From Sphingomonadales bacterium (GTDB taxonomy: Bacteria; Pseudomonadota; Alphaproteobacteria; Sphingomonadales; Sphingomonadaceae), in the NCBI GenBank assembly GCA_006226685.1, contig SBGG01000006.1:1-51556 (forward strand): a stretch of 51,556 nucleotides of DNA, given 5' to 3'. The notes beneath the pieces are model-generated. The model made no database searches, had not been told where the DNA came from, and saw nothing but the letters and a program-made list of their open reading frames with translations. Shown piece after piece: positions 20,950-30,629 of this stretch. The stretch's first letter is position 1, and each line of letters opens with the position of its first letter. Both the position numbers and the translations under genes were made by a program.

Positions 20950-23900
20950 TTACTCCGCCGCCTTCGTTTCCGGTCCGCCAAGCCAGGCGACCAGCCTTCC
21001 CGGATCGGCCGGCTTAGGGAAAAAGGCGATCTCTCTCTGGAGACACTGCCGAATCATCTCCTCGGACCGGTCAGCGGTAACCAGCGCGCAACGCAACGCC
21101 GGATTGAGTATCTTCAGCTCGGCGATCAGCGTCAGGCCGTCCCCATCATCGCCCAGTTGGAAATCGACCAGCGCGCTGTCGGCCTTCATGGCCCAGTGCC
21201 GCGCCTTTTCCGGGCCGTCCGCAACCAGCGGTTCGAACCCGTTCTGTCGCAGCAGCAAGGCGGTGGCGGCGCGGATTTCCGCGTCGTCATCCACCACCAG
21301 CACATGGCGCCCGCAGAACGGCATGACCGCGGCCTCGGCGCCGTCCGCTTTCTCCATCACCTGCCTGACGGCACCGGTCAGCTCCACCGCGAAACGGCTG
21401 CCATGCCCCGGTCGCGACCGCAGATCCACCGTCGCGCCGAGCAGACGCGCAGTACGGTCAACAATCGCGAGACCAAGGCCGATTCCGGCATCCCCGCTGG
21501 TCCCCAGTCGCTCGAATTCGCGGAAAACGCGCTCCCGGTCTGCCTCGGCAATGCCGGGGCCGGTGTCATAAACCTCGATCCGCACCGCATCGCCATGTCG
21601 CCTTACCCCCATCACCACGCCGCCCCGCTCGGTATAGCGCACGGCATTGGACAGGAAATTCTGCACGATCGACTGAAGCAGGGTCCGGTCGGTCTCAACC
21701 AGCGCGTCACCGGGGCCGATATGGATGGCCAGCCCCTTCTCCGCCGCCTGCGGCATGAAAATTTCCGCCAGTTCCACGAGCAACGGCCGCACCGCGAATA
21801 CCGTCGGCACGGGCTGGATACCGCCCGCATCCAGCTTGGAAATATCGAGCAATGATCGCAACAGCGCCTCGGCCGCCTCGATCGCACCTGATACTCTTCC
21901 CAGCAATGGCCGCTGACTCTCCGGCAACTGCCGGTCCAGCCCGGCGGTAAACAGGCGCGCGGCGTGAATGGGCTGCAACAGGTCATGACTGGCGGCGGCG
22001 AGGAAGCGCGTCTTTTCCGCATCCGCGCGCGAAAGCTGATCATTGGCGGCCCGCAAGGCACGGGTGCGCTGCTCGACCCGGCTTTCCAGTTCCGCCCGCG
22101 CCCGCTCCAGCGCCGCGCGCGTCTCCGCCTCTGTGGTGATGTCGGTGAAGCACATCACATAGCCGCCACCCGGCATCGGTCCGCCCACGGTTTTGACGAC
22201 CCTCCCGTCAGGCCGCACCCGTTCGAAACTATGAACCGTGCCGCGCCGCATATGGTCGAGCCGCTTCTCGACATGGGCATCGACCTCGCCCGGACCGCAT
22301 TCCCCACGCTCGGCATTATAGCGGATCAGCTCCGAAACCGGCGCGCCGACATAGATGAGTTCCGGCGGATAGCCGAACAGGTCGAGATAGCGGCTGTTCC
22401 ACGCGACCAGTCGCTGATTATGATCGATCACGCTGACACCGGGATCGATATTTTCCAGCGTCGCGGCCAGCAGCCCCTTGGAAAATTGCAGGCTCTGGCC
22501 CGACTGGTCGAGCAGGCGCGCAACATCGGCGACACCCAGCCGCGTGCCCGACAGGGCCGAAGCCATGATCGCCCGCGCCGAAGGCCCGCCGACCACGGCA
22601 GCGATCAGCCGCTCGGCCAGTCGCGCGTCGGCCCGCCCGATCGACGCCGCCCGGTTGCGCCCCGGCCCGAACGCCTCCTTGACCTCTTCGGTACCCGCGA
22701 AACGCGCGACCATATCCATCAGATCGCCGATGGTACGGGCCTCGCCGATACGGGGATGGCGGCCGAAACCATGGATGATCGGCATCGGGACGCGCCGCGC
22801 CGAAACAAGCAGAAACGCCAGCATATTGGCGCCCAGACTCCAGAGCGCGCCATGGGTGATCGGCGGCATTCCACTTATGCCCATCAGCGCGAGCGGATCG
22901 GCCAGCGTACCGCTGAGCGGCTTCAGCAGTTCCGGCGCCGCCAGCTCGGGTAGAAATAATGTATAGCCCCAGACCAGCAACCCGGTCAGCAATCCCGCCT
23001 TGGCGGCAACGGCATCGCGATTGCCGCCCCGCACCGCGAGAATCAGCGCGGGCGCGAACTGCGCCATCGCGGCGAAGGCGGTAAGGCCGATCACCGCCAG
23101 CCGCTCGCTTTCCGACACCATCCGCGCATAGACCAGCGCCGCGCCCATCACCGCAACGATCGCCGCGCGGCGGATGCGCAACATCATCCGCCCCAGATCC
23201 GCGTCTCCGGCGGCGGGCCGGTTGCGCAACATGATCGGCGCGATCAGGTCGTTGGACAACATGGTCGACAAGGCGATGGTTTCGACCACCACCATGCCGG
23301 TCGCTGCCGAAAATCCGCCGAGAAAGGCAAACAGGGCCATCATCTCCGCGCCATGGGCCAGCGGCAGGCCCAGCACCAGCAGGTCCGGCGCGATACCTGG
23401 CGGATGCACGGTCATCCCGGCCAGGCTGACCGGCAGCACCACCAGCGCGACCACCAGCAGATAGAGCGCGAAAGGCCAGCGCGCCCGCATCACATCATCC
23501 GGCTCCCCCGCGCCGATCACGCCAATATAGAATTGGCGCGGCAGGCACAGGATAGCGGCCATCGACAACAGGCAGATGACGAAAAAATCTCCGTCTATCG
23601 TTTGGGGCGCAAAAATATCCGAGAACCGCGCCGCACCCGCCACCCTGTCCACCGCCGGAGCGGACAGGAACAGCATCGCCGCGAACAGGCCGACCGCGAC
23701 CATCGCCACCAGCTTCACCAGCGATTCGGTCGCGATCACATAGAGCACCGCCTCGCTGCGGCTGGAGGCGACATAGCGGCGCGTGCCGAAGGCGATGGCG
23801 AACAGACCGAGCAATAGCGCGGCGACCGTCATCGGCACCATCGGCCCATCCTCGCCGGTGATCACCGTATAACCGGTGCCGATCGACCGCAATTGCAGCG

Positions 23901-24294
23901 CGAGATAGGGAATGGAACCGAACAGCGCGAGCAGCGTCACCAGCGCCGCCACCCCCCGGCTCTTGCCGAAGCGGGAACCGATGAAGTCGGATATGGAAGT
24001 CGCCCCCTCGGCCTGTACTTCGCGCACCAGCGCACGGAGGAAACCCGGCGCGAACAGATAGACGAGGACCGGCCCCAGATAGATGGCCGCATAATTCCAG
24101 CCTTCGCTGACGCTGCTGCCGACCGCGCCGAAAAAGGTCCAGCTCGTGCAATAAACGGCAAGGGCCAGCGCATAGGCGGGCAGGCGCAGGCGCGAATGCC
24201 CCAGAGTGACGCGACGGCTTTCGGCCAGCGCCGCCAGCAGAAACAGCGCCGCAGCATAGCCGATGGCCACCAGAAAAGGCATCACTCCCCGCAT
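20950..24294 (-). CDS. crbS: Sodium:solute symporter-histidine kinase hybrid (CrbS/MxtR-like)
   Basis: A 1114-residue sensor. Residues 1 to about 480 form an SLC5-type symporter domain with around 13 helices (for example YCTSWTFFGAVGSSVSEGWN, LALQLRSIGTGYTVI, LGLPLAHGAEMMALFAFLGG). A PAS domain follows at about 610-720 (NIDPGVSVIDHNQRL), a coiled linker, a HisKA domain with the H-box ASHDLLQP near 768, an HATPase domain (SIVQNFLSNAVRYTE near 880, DTGPGIAEADRERVF), and a receiver domain with LVVDDDAEIR and Asp near 1042 in ALVDFQLGDDG. This layout is that of CrbS/CbrA-type sensors. It is convergent with crbR (40-bp gap). Start 24294 or 24282 cannot be decided; neither has a well-spaced ribosome site. 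Confidence 0.88.
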   Translation of the reverse strand: MRGVMPFLVAIGYAAALFLLAALAESRRVTLGHSRLRLPAYALALAVYCTSWTFFGAVGSSVSEGWNYAAIYLGPVLVYLFAPGFLRALVREVQAEGATSISDFIGSRFGKSRGVAALVTLLALFGSIPYLALQLRSIGTGYTVITGEDGPMVPMTVAALLLGLFAIAFGTRRYVASSRSEAVLYVIATESLVKLVAMVAVGLFAAMLFLSAPAVDRVAGAARFSDIFAPQTIDGDFFVICLLSMAAILCLPRQFYIGVIGAGEPDDVMRARWPFALYLLVVALVVLPVSLAGMTVHPPGIAPDLLVLGLPLAHGAEMMALFAFLGGFSAATGMVVVETIALSTMLSNDLIAPIMLRNRPAAGDADLGRMMLRIRRAAIVAVMGAALVYARMVSESERLAVIGLTAFAAMAQFAPALILAVRGGNRDAVAAKAGLLTGLLVWGYTLFLPELAAPELLKPLSGTLADPLALMGISGMPPITHGALWSLGANMLAFLLVSARRVPMPIIHGFGRHPRIGEARTIGDLMDMVARFAGTEEVKEAFGPGRNRAASIGRADARLAERLIAAVVGGPSARAIMASALSGTRLGVADVARLLDQSGQSLQFSKGLLAATLENIDPGVSVIDHNQRLVAWNSRYLDLFGYPPELIYVGAPVSELIRYNAERGECGPGEVDAHVEKRLDHMRRGTVHSFERVRPDGRVVKTVGGPMPGGGYVMCFTDITTEAETRAALERARAELESRVEQRTRALRAANDQLSRADAEKTRFLAAASHDLLQPIHAARLFTAGLDRQLPESQRPLLGRVSGAIEAAEALLRSLLDISKLDAGGIQPVPTVFAVRPLLVELAEIFMPQAAEKGLAIHIGPGDALVETDRTLLQSIVQNFLSNAVRYTERGGVVMGVRRHGDAVRIEVYDTGPGIAEADRERVFREFERLGTSGDAGIGLGLAIVDRTARLLGATVDLRSRPGHGSRFAVELTGAVRQVMEKADGAEAAVMPFCGRHVLVVDDDAEIRAATALLLRQNGFEPLVADGPEKARHWAMKADSALVDFQLGDDGDGLTLIAELKILNPALRCALVTADRSEEMIRQCLQREIAFFPKPADPGRLVAWLGGPETKAAE

Positions 24295-24428
24295 TCCCGA
24301 GCGATAGAGGGTTTCCGGGCGAAAGGGAATATTACCCGAACGGGCAAGGGCATGGTTCCTTCCGGGGCATTCCGGCGATGACCATTTCGATCCAGCGATT
24401 GACAGGGACCTGTCGAACGAAGAGTATA

Positions 24429-24443
24429 GAACATATAGTGAAC
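24429..24443 (+). promoter_or_regulatory. LexA (SOS) box before imuA
   Basis: GAACATATAGTGAAC is the alphaproteobacterial SOS box GAAC-N7-GAAC (reverse complement of GTTC-N7-GTTC), exact in both half-sites. A TTGACA -35-like hexamer lies at 24399-24404. The box ends two bases before the imuA ATG at 24446. Confidence 0.9.
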
Positions 24444-24445
24444 AT

Positions 24446-25267
24446 ATGCCCTCCGATTCGCCCCTTTCACGCCTGCGAACTGCTTTGCGCGGTTCCTATG
24501 ATGCCGCCACCCCACCCGTTCCGGGGACGCTCTGCCCTCGCCTGGCATTGGGGCCGGAGGCGGCAGACCAGATGCTGGGCAGCGGATTGCGCAGCGACGG
24601 CCTGCATGAAATCCATGCGGCCGGCAATGGCGACAGCCCCGCCGCACTCGCCTTCGCGCTGCTGATCGCCCATTTGCGGCACCGGGCGGACGGCAGGCCG
24701 ATCGTCTGGGCGCGGGAAAGGCGCGGAACGGCATCGCGGATGCGGCCTTATGGGCCGGGCCTTGCCGATCTCGGAATCGACCCGGCGGCGATCGCCCTGC
24801 TCCACCTGCCCGATGGCCGGGCGGTGTTGCGCGCCGGGCTCGATGCGGTGCGCGACGGGTCGGCCTCAGCGGTGCTGATCGACGTGCAGGGACGGCAACC
24901 CTTGCTGGATCTGACCGCGACCCGCCGCCTGACGCTGGCCGCCGCCGAGACGGACACGACAGCGCTGATCGTCCGCGACCATGCCGCTCCGAACCCAAGC
25001 GCCGCCCATACGCGCTGGCATGTCGCCGCCGCGCCGTCCGCCGCGCTGGAGGCCGATGCACCGGGCGCGCCCGCTTTCGCCCTCACCCTGACGCGCCAGC
25101 GCGGCGGACGCGAGGGCGCGCGCTTCCTGCTGGAGTGGAATCGTGACACAGGCTGTTTCATCGACCGACCGGACAGGCCCCGGCCCGCGACCCTGCCGCT
25201 ATCTGGCGCTGTGGCTGCCCCGGCTACCGGAAGAACGGGCACGACGCGACGGGATCGCGCCGCCTGA
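24446..25267 (+). CDS. imuA: ImuA, RecA-like mutasome protein
   Basis: First gene of the SOS-induced mutagenesis cassette; ImuA is a RecA-fold protein that binds RecA and assists ImuB and DnaE2. The 273 residues include the family segment LRSDGLHEIHAAGNGDSP near 50-67 and the conserved C-terminal run FLLEWNRDTGCFIDR near 227-243. The remaining 30 residues, rich in Arg, Pro and Ala, lie entirely in the region overlapping imuB and do not look conserved. The start ATG 24446 sits directly after the LexA box with no ribosome site visible upstream. Confidence 0.82.
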   Translation: MPSDSPLSRLRTALRGSYDAATPPVPGTLCPRLALGPEAADQMLGSGLRSDGLHEIHAAGNGDSPAALAFALLIAHLRHRADGRPIVWARERRGTASRMRPYGPGLADLGIDPAAIALLHLPDGRAVLRAGLDAVRDGSASAVLIDVQGRQPLLDLTATRRLTLAAAETDTTALIVRDHAAPNPSAAHTRWHVAAAPSAALEADAPGAPAFALTLTRQRGGREGARFLLEWNRDTGCFIDRPDRPRPATLPLSGAVAAPATGRTGTTRRDRAA

Positions 25268-26750
25268 CGGCACGCCCTTCGCCCTGATCGAAAAACAACG
25301 CAGCGCGATGCGGATCGCTGCGCTCGACCGGCGGGCGGAGCGACTGGGGCTGGAACCCGGCATGATGCTGGCCGATGCGCGCGGGCGCGTGCCCGGTCTG
25401 GCGGCGATCCCGCATGATCCCGCAGCCGATGCCGCCCTGCTCGACCGGCTGGCGCGACTATGCGGCGATTACAGCCCCGGCGTCCAGACCGATCCCCCCG
25501 ACGGGCTGATGCTCGATATCACCGGTTGCGCGCATTTATGGGGCGGAGAAGCGGCAATGCACATAGCCCTCTCCCGCCGGATCGGGGCGCTGGGTCTCAC
25601 CCTGCGCGCGGCCCTTGCCGGAACGCCGGATGCCGCCCGCGCGCTCGCGCGCTTCGGTGGACCAGACAAAGCCATGCCTGATCACACCATGCCGGACAGG
25701 ACCATGGACGTGCGGGCGCTGCCGATCGAAGCCCTTGCCGCTGGGGAAGAGAAAGTCGGCGCGCTACGCCGTGCGGGATTTCGCACCATCGCCGATCTCG
25801 CCGCGCTGCCGTCCGCGCCGGTTGCCGCCCGGTTCGGGGCGGAAACGGTGCGCCTGCTCGATCGCCTGCTGGGGCGGGAAGACCCGCATATCGTACCGCT
25901 ATCGTCCCCCGCTCCGATCCGTGCGGCGATGCGCTTTGCCGAACCCATTGCCCGCACCGACAGCATATTGGACGTGATCGAGGCACTGGTGGAACAGGCC
26001 GCGACGCAGCTTGCCGGGCGCGGCGAAGGAGGACGCGCCTTTGCCGTGCAGCTTCATCGCAGCGACGGACATATCGCGCGCCTGTCGATCGCAACCGGCG
26101 CGCCGACCCGCGATCCAGCGCTGGTGCTGCGCCTGCTGCGTGAGCGGATCGACAGTCTCGCCGATCCGCTCGACCCCGGCTTCGGCTATGACAGCATCAC
26201 CCTCGCCGTGCCGAGGACCGAACCCTTGTTCGAACGCCAGCCGGAACTGGAGGCGCACAGGGAACGGACACGGCCCGACATCGGCGCGCTGCTCGACCGG
26301 CTGGCGGTGCGCTATGGCGCGGCGAGCGTGCTACGCTTCACCGGTGAGGACAGCCACCAGCCGGAATGGGCAGGCACGCTCGCCCCGACCGACCGCCCCC
26401 CATCGCCATCCGCCCGCCCCGCACCGGAGCCGGGCGAACCACCGCTGCGTCCGCTGCTGCTCTTCGATCCGCCGCAACCTGTGGAGGTGCTCGCCGCCGT
26501 GCCCGACGGACCGCCCCGGCGCTTTCGCTGGCGCGGCGCGGCGCATCATATCGTCCGGCAGGAAGGGCCGGAGCGGATCGCACCGCCGTGGTGGCGGCGC
26601 AAAGGAGGGCATGACATCAATCCGGGCCTCAGCCGCGATTATTACCGGGTCGAGGATGAGGAGGGCCGCCGGTTCTGGCTGTTCCGTCACGGGTTATACG
26701 GGCGGGAAACCGGTGCCCCGATATGGTATGTCCATGGCCTCTTCGCCTGA
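25143..26750 (+). CDS. imuB: ImuB, Y-family polymerase-like mutasome hub
   Basis: Catalytically dead Y-family DNA polymerase homologue that links the beta clamp to ImuA and DnaE2. The 535-residue frame starts at GTG 25143, 125 bases inside imuA. Conserved parts are RYLALWLPRLPEER near 19-32 (where active DinB proteins carry the catalytic Asp), RLARLCGDYSPGV, LMLDITGCAHLWGGE near 121-135, and the C-terminal GPERIAPPWWR...DYYRVEDEEGRRFWLFRHGLY region. Absence of the polymerase acidic triad is a family property. It may start later, near RYLALWLPR, which would shorten the overlap, but no better start codon with a ribosome site is evident. Confidence 0.88.
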   Translation: MTQAVSSTDRTGPGPRPCRYLALWLPRLPEERARRDGIAPPDGTPFALIEKQRSAMRIAALDRRAERLGLEPGMMLADARGRVPGLAAIPHDPAADAALLDRLARLCGDYSPGVQTDPPDGLMLDITGCAHLWGGEAAMHIALSRRIGALGLTLRAALAGTPDAARALARFGGPDKAMPDHTMPDRTMDVRALPIEALAAGEEKVGALRRAGFRTIADLAALPSAPVAARFGAETVRLLDRLLGREDPHIVPLSSPAPIRAAMRFAEPIARTDSILDVIEALVEQAATQLAGRGEGGRAFAVQLHRSDGHIARLSIATGAPTRDPALVLRLLRERIDSLADPLDPGFGYDSITLAVPRTEPLFERQPELEAHRERTRPDIGALLDRLAVRYGAASVLRFTGEDSHQPEWAGTLAPTDRPPSPSARPAPEPGEPPLRPLLLFDPPQPVEVLAAVPDGPPRRFRWRGAAHHIVRQEGPERIAPPWWRRKGGHDINPGLSRDYYRVEDEEGRRFWLFRHGLYGRETGAPIWYVHGLFA

Positions 26751-29700
26751 CGCCGGTCCCAAACCCCGCCCCGACCTCCCTTATGTCGAGCTGGCAGCGG
26801 CCACCCATTTCTCCTTCCTGCGCGGTGCGTCCTCTCCGCGTGCGATGGTCGAACAGGCGATCGCGCTCGGCATGACCGGCATCGGCATTGCCGACCGCAA
26901 CACGGTGGCGGGCGTGGTGCGCGCCCATGTCGCATGGAAGGAAGCACTGGCCGAAGCGCGGGAGCGTGTCGATGCCGGTCCGGCGGAATTCCGCCTGATC
27001 GTCGGCGCGCGGCTCTGCTTTGCCGACGGCACGCCGGACATCCTCGCCTATCCGGCGACGCGGCGGGGCTGGGGGCGGCTGACCCGGCTGCTGACGGTCG
27101 GCAACCGGCGGGCGGTGAAAGGCGATTGCATCCTCCACCTTGCCGACCTGCTCGACCATCTCGACGACCTGCTGCTGATCGTGATGCCGGAAGCGGACGG
27201 GCAAGAGACAAAGCGAAAAGCGCTGGAAACCCTCCGCACCGCCGCTCCCGGTCGCGTCTGGCTCGGCGCGACGATGCTCCGTTCCGGCCGCGATGCGCGC
27301 CTGCTCGTCCGCGCGCAAATGCTTGCCGCGCAGGCGGGCGTACCGTTGATTGCGCTCAACGATGTGCTCTACGCAAACCCGGAACAGCGTCCGCTTCAGG
27401 ACGTGCTGACCGCGATCCGGCTGCGCACCACCGTGGAGGCCGCCGGGCAGGCGCTGGCCGCCCATGCCGAACGCCACCTCAAATCCCCCGGCGAAATGGC
27501 GCGCCTGTTCACCGCCGCCCCCGCCGCCATTGCCGAGACCAGCGCCTTTCTTTCCCATATCACCTTCACGCTCGACGATCTGCGCTATGAATATCCACAT
27601 GAGCCGGTGCCCCATGGCTGGGAGCCGATGGACTGGCTCGAACATCTGGTGATAGAGGCGGCCCATGCCCGTTATGGCGCGGACCTGCCCGCCAAGGCGC
27701 GCCGCCTGCTCGATGAGGAATTCACCCTCATCCGCAGCGCCAATTACGCCTATTATTTCCTCACCGTGCACGACATCGTTCGCTATGCCCGCTCACGCGA
27801 TATTCTCTGTCAGGGGCGGGGGTCGGCGGCGAACAGTATCGTCTGCTTCCTGCTCGGCGTCACTTCGGTCGACCCGATGCAGCATGACCTGCTCTTTTCC
27901 CGCTTCATGTCGTCGGAACGCAAGGAACCGCCCGACATAGACGTCGATTTTGAGCATGAGCGGCGCGAAGAGGTGATGCAATATATCTACCGCCGATACG
28001 GGCGGGAACGCGCCGGCATCGCCGCCACCGTGATCCATTATCGCCCGCGCAGCGCGGTGCGGGAGGTGGGAAAGGCGCTCGGCCTGTCGGAAGATGTCAC
28101 CGCGCGCATGGCGAGCACCATCTGGGGCAGCTATGCCGCGAAATATGAGGAACAACGCGCGCGCGAAAGCGGCTTCGACCCCGATAATCCGGAAATCGCG
28201 CGGCTCACCCATTTCGTCGGCCAGATAGTCAATTTTCCGCGTCATTTGTCGCAGCATGTCGGCGGCTTCGTACTGACGCAGGACCGGCTCGACGAGACGG
28301 TGCCGATCCATAATGCGGCGATGGCCGACCGCACCTTCATCGAATGGGACAAGGATGACATTGACGCGCTCGGCCTGATGAAGGTCGATGTGCTGGCGCT
28401 GGGGATGCTCACCTGCATCCGCAAGGCGTTCGACCTGATGCGGCATCATGATCTAGGCGACCATGATCTGGAAGTCGACATCGCGGCGGACGACAAGGCG
28501 GTTTACGATATGCTGTGCAAGGGCGACAGCATCGGCGTGTTTCAGGTCGAAAGCCGGGCCCAGATCAACATGCTGCCGCGCCTCAGGCCCCGTATCTTCT
28601 ACGATCTTGTCGTGCAGGTGGCGATCGTGCGGCCCGGCCCGATCGAGGGCGACATGGTCCACCCCTATCTGCGCCGCCGTTGCGGCGAGGAGAAGGTGGA
28701 TTTCCCCAGCCCGGCGCCGCCACATCCGCCCGATGAACTGCTCGGCGTGCTCGGCAAGACCTATGGCGTACCGATTTTTCAGGAGCAGGCGATGAACCTC
28801 GCCATCACCGCCGCCGCCTTCACCAGCGAGGAGGCGAACGGCCTGCGCCGTGCGATGGCGACCTTTCGCAACCTCGGTACCATCGATCGCTTTCGCGACA
28901 AGATGGTCGGCGGCATGGTCGCGCGCGGTTATGAACGCGCCTTTGCCGAACGCTGCTTCCGTCAGATCGAGGGATTTGGCAGCTACGGTTTTCCCGAAAG
29001 CCATGCGCAGAGCTTCGCCCGGCTCGTCTATGTCTCGGCATGGCTCAAATGCCATCATCCGGCGGTGTTCGCGGCCGCCTTGCTCAACAGCCAGCCCATG
29101 GGCTTTTACGCGCCCGCGCAACTGGTGCGCGATGCCCGCGACCATGGGGTCGAAGTGCGTCCCGTCGATGCCAGCCACAGCGACTGGGATTCGACGCTGG
29201 AACGACGGACCGACGGCAGTCTGGCGCTGCGGCTGGGGTTGCGTCAGGTCGGCGGTTTCCGCCGGGAATGGGCAGAGGCGATGAGCGCGGCCCGCGTCGC
29301 CCGGCCCTTTGCCGCCATCGAAGACATGGCCCGGCGGGCGCGCCTTCCCTCCCGCGCGCTACGCCTGCTCGCCGATGCCGATGCCTGCCGATCACTGGGG
29401 ATGGACCGGCGCGCGGCGCTGTGGGAGGCCCGGCGCACACCTCTGGACGAACTGCCGCTGTTCGCCGCCGCGCAGGCGCGGGAACTGGGCGAAGAACCGG
29501 CCATAGCGCTGCGCCCGATGACGGCGGGCGAACATGTCGCCGCCGATTATCAGATGACCCGCCTGTCGTTGAAGGACCATCCCATGGCCCTGCTGCGCCC
29601 GGTCTTCGCCGCCGAAAATGTGACGCCCTGCGCCGCGCTACGCGGGATGAAGGGCGGCGACAAGGTGCGGATCGCCGGTATCGTGCTGGTGCGTCAACGG

Positions 29701-30003
29701 CCCGGCAAGGGCAATGCGATCTTCGTTACGCTGGAGGATGAAGGCGGCATCGCCAATATCGTGCTGTGGGCGCGCCAGTTCGATCGCTTTCGCCGCGCGG
29801 TCATGGCGGCCCGGCTGATGCTGGTCGAGGGCGAGGTGCAGAAAAGTCGCGAGGGCGTGATCCATGTCATGGCCCACCGCATCATCGACCGGTCCGATGT
29901 GCTCGGCGCGCTTTCGACCGGAGTGGACGAAGCCCCGGCACCGCGCCAGTCCCGCCATCCGCGTAATGTCCGGCTGCTGCCCCGTTCCCGCGATTTTCAC
30001 TAG
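26728..30003 (+). CDS. dnaE2: Error-prone DNA polymerase DnaE2 (ImuC)
   Basis: Translesion C-family polymerase that carries out SOS mutagenesis with ImuA and ImuB. The 1091 residues from ATG 26728 match the family. PHP domain start YVELAAATHFSFLRGASSP is near 20. The palm has GRGSAANSIVCFLLGVT and the catalytic aspartates in PPDIDVDFEHERREE near 405-415. FEHER is followed by finger motifs (FQVESRAQINMLPRLRP, FQEQAMNLAI) and a C-terminal OB fold (GIVLVRQRPGKGNA). The start overlaps imuB by 23 bases; ATG 26734 is an alternative. A longer frame upstream is only an imuB shadow. Confidence 0.95.
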   Translation: MSMASSPDAGPKPRPDLPYVELAAATHFSFLRGASSPRAMVEQAIALGMTGIGIADRNTVAGVVRAHVAWKEALAEARERVDAGPAEFRLIVGARLCFADGTPDILAYPATRRGWGRLTRLLTVGNRRAVKGDCILHLADLLDHLDDLLLIVMPEADGQETKRKALETLRTAAPGRVWLGATMLRSGRDARLLVRAQMLAAQAGVPLIALNDVLYANPEQRPLQDVLTAIRLRTTVEAAGQALAAHAERHLKSPGEMARLFTAAPAAIAETSAFLSHITFTLDDLRYEYPHEPVPHGWEPMDWLEHLVIEAAHARYGADLPAKARRLLDEEFTLIRSANYAYYFLTVHDIVRYARSRDILCQGRGSAANSIVCFLLGVTSVDPMQHDLLFSRFMSSERKEPPDIDVDFEHERREEVMQYIYRRYGRERAGIAATVIHYRPRSAVREVGKALGLSEDVTARMASTIWGSYAAKYEEQRARESGFDPDNPEIARLTHFVGQIVNFPRHLSQHVGGFVLTQDRLDETVPIHNAAMADRTFIEWDKDDIDALGLMKVDVLALGMLTCIRKAFDLMRHHDLGDHDLEVDIAADDKAVYDMLCKGDSIGVFQVESRAQINMLPRLRPRIFYDLVVQVAIVRPGPIEGDMVHPYLRRRCGEEKVDFPSPAPPHPPDELLGVLGKTYGVPIFQEQAMNLAITAAAFTSEEANGLRRAMATFRNLGTIDRFRDKMVGGMVARGYERAFAERCFRQIEGFGSYGFPESHAQSFARLVYVSAWLKCHHPAVFAAALLNSQPMGFYAPAQLVRDARDHGVEVRPVDASHSDWDSTLERRTDGSLALRLGLRQVGGFRREWAEAMSAARVARPFAAIEDMARRARLPSRALRLLADADACRSLGMDRRAALWEARRTPLDELPLFAAAQARELGEEPAIALRPMTAGEHVAADYQMTRLSLKDHPMALLRPVFAAENVTPCAALRGMKGGDKVRIAGIVLVRQRPGKGNAIFVTLEDEGGIANIVLWARQFDRFRRAVMAARLMLVEGEVQKSREGVIHVMAHRIIDRSDVLGALSTGVDEAPAPRQSRHPRNVRLLPRSRDFH

Positions 30004-30209
30004 AGTCAGGAGCCGCCACCCTGAATGTGTGGCAACAGCACAGAGGCGGCAACAATAAGCCATTTGTCCACTGCACGCCCTGTCACCCCGCCTCTATCAG
30101 CCCCGCAACCCAGCAACATTTCCTTATTTTCGGGACAAGCTGAAGCAAAATTGCCCGAATAATTTCATCATCTCCATTTCCGAACCAAGCAGAGACAGGG
30201 TCCATAGCC

Positions 30210-30446
30210 ATGTTGCGTTTCCTCACCGCCGCTGCGGCGCTCACCTTTCTTCCCGCCATTGCGAACGCCACGCCGGTTGCCGGTATCGCCGTTCCCGCCG
30301 GCAAGATGATGCCCCCCGCTCAGCCGACCCGCACCGCCAAAACGGCCAGCGCGGCCTGCCCTCCGGACATCACCAAGGCCCGCGCCTGCCACCAGCGTCA
30401 GGCCGAAATGCGCCGGGCAAAGAAGACCGCGCTGGCCAGCAACTGA
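30210..30446 (+). CDS. Small exported protein of unknown function
   Basis: A 78-residue product with a clear signal peptide (MLRFLTAAAALTFLPAIANA, cleavage after ANA). The mature part is about 58 residues with two cysteines (AACPPDITKARACHQ) and a basic tail (RQAEMRRAKKTALASN). No domain is recognised. It stands alone after dnaE2, with a 206-bp gap in front in which I see no SOS box, so it is probably not part of the mutasome unit. Confidence 0.6.
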   Translation: MLRFLTAAAALTFLPAIANATPVAGIAVPAGKMMPPAQPTRTAKTASAACPPDITKARACHQRQAEMRRAKKTALASN

Positions 30447-30544
30447 TTGCGATTGAGCTAGAATCTGTGCCGGGCCTGTTGCTGGCCGCATTTTCGGTCG
30501 CCGATATTTTCGCCTGACCGGGAAATCAGTCGGCGCACCAGCCC

Positions 30545-30590
30545 CGAAAAAATGAGGCGGCGCTTCATCCCCCTTTGATGAAACGCCGCC
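30545..30590 (-). terminator. Terminator of the TorF-type porin gene
   Basis: On the minus strand: a 14-bp stem GGCGGCGTTTCATC / GATGAAGCGCCGCC (one G-U pair), loop AAAGGGG, then CATTTTTT, 40 bases past the stop at 30630. Confidence 0.9.
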
Positions 30591-30629
30591 CGTTTTGCGG
30601 CCATAGCCTCGTGGCTATGGCCTGTTTCG

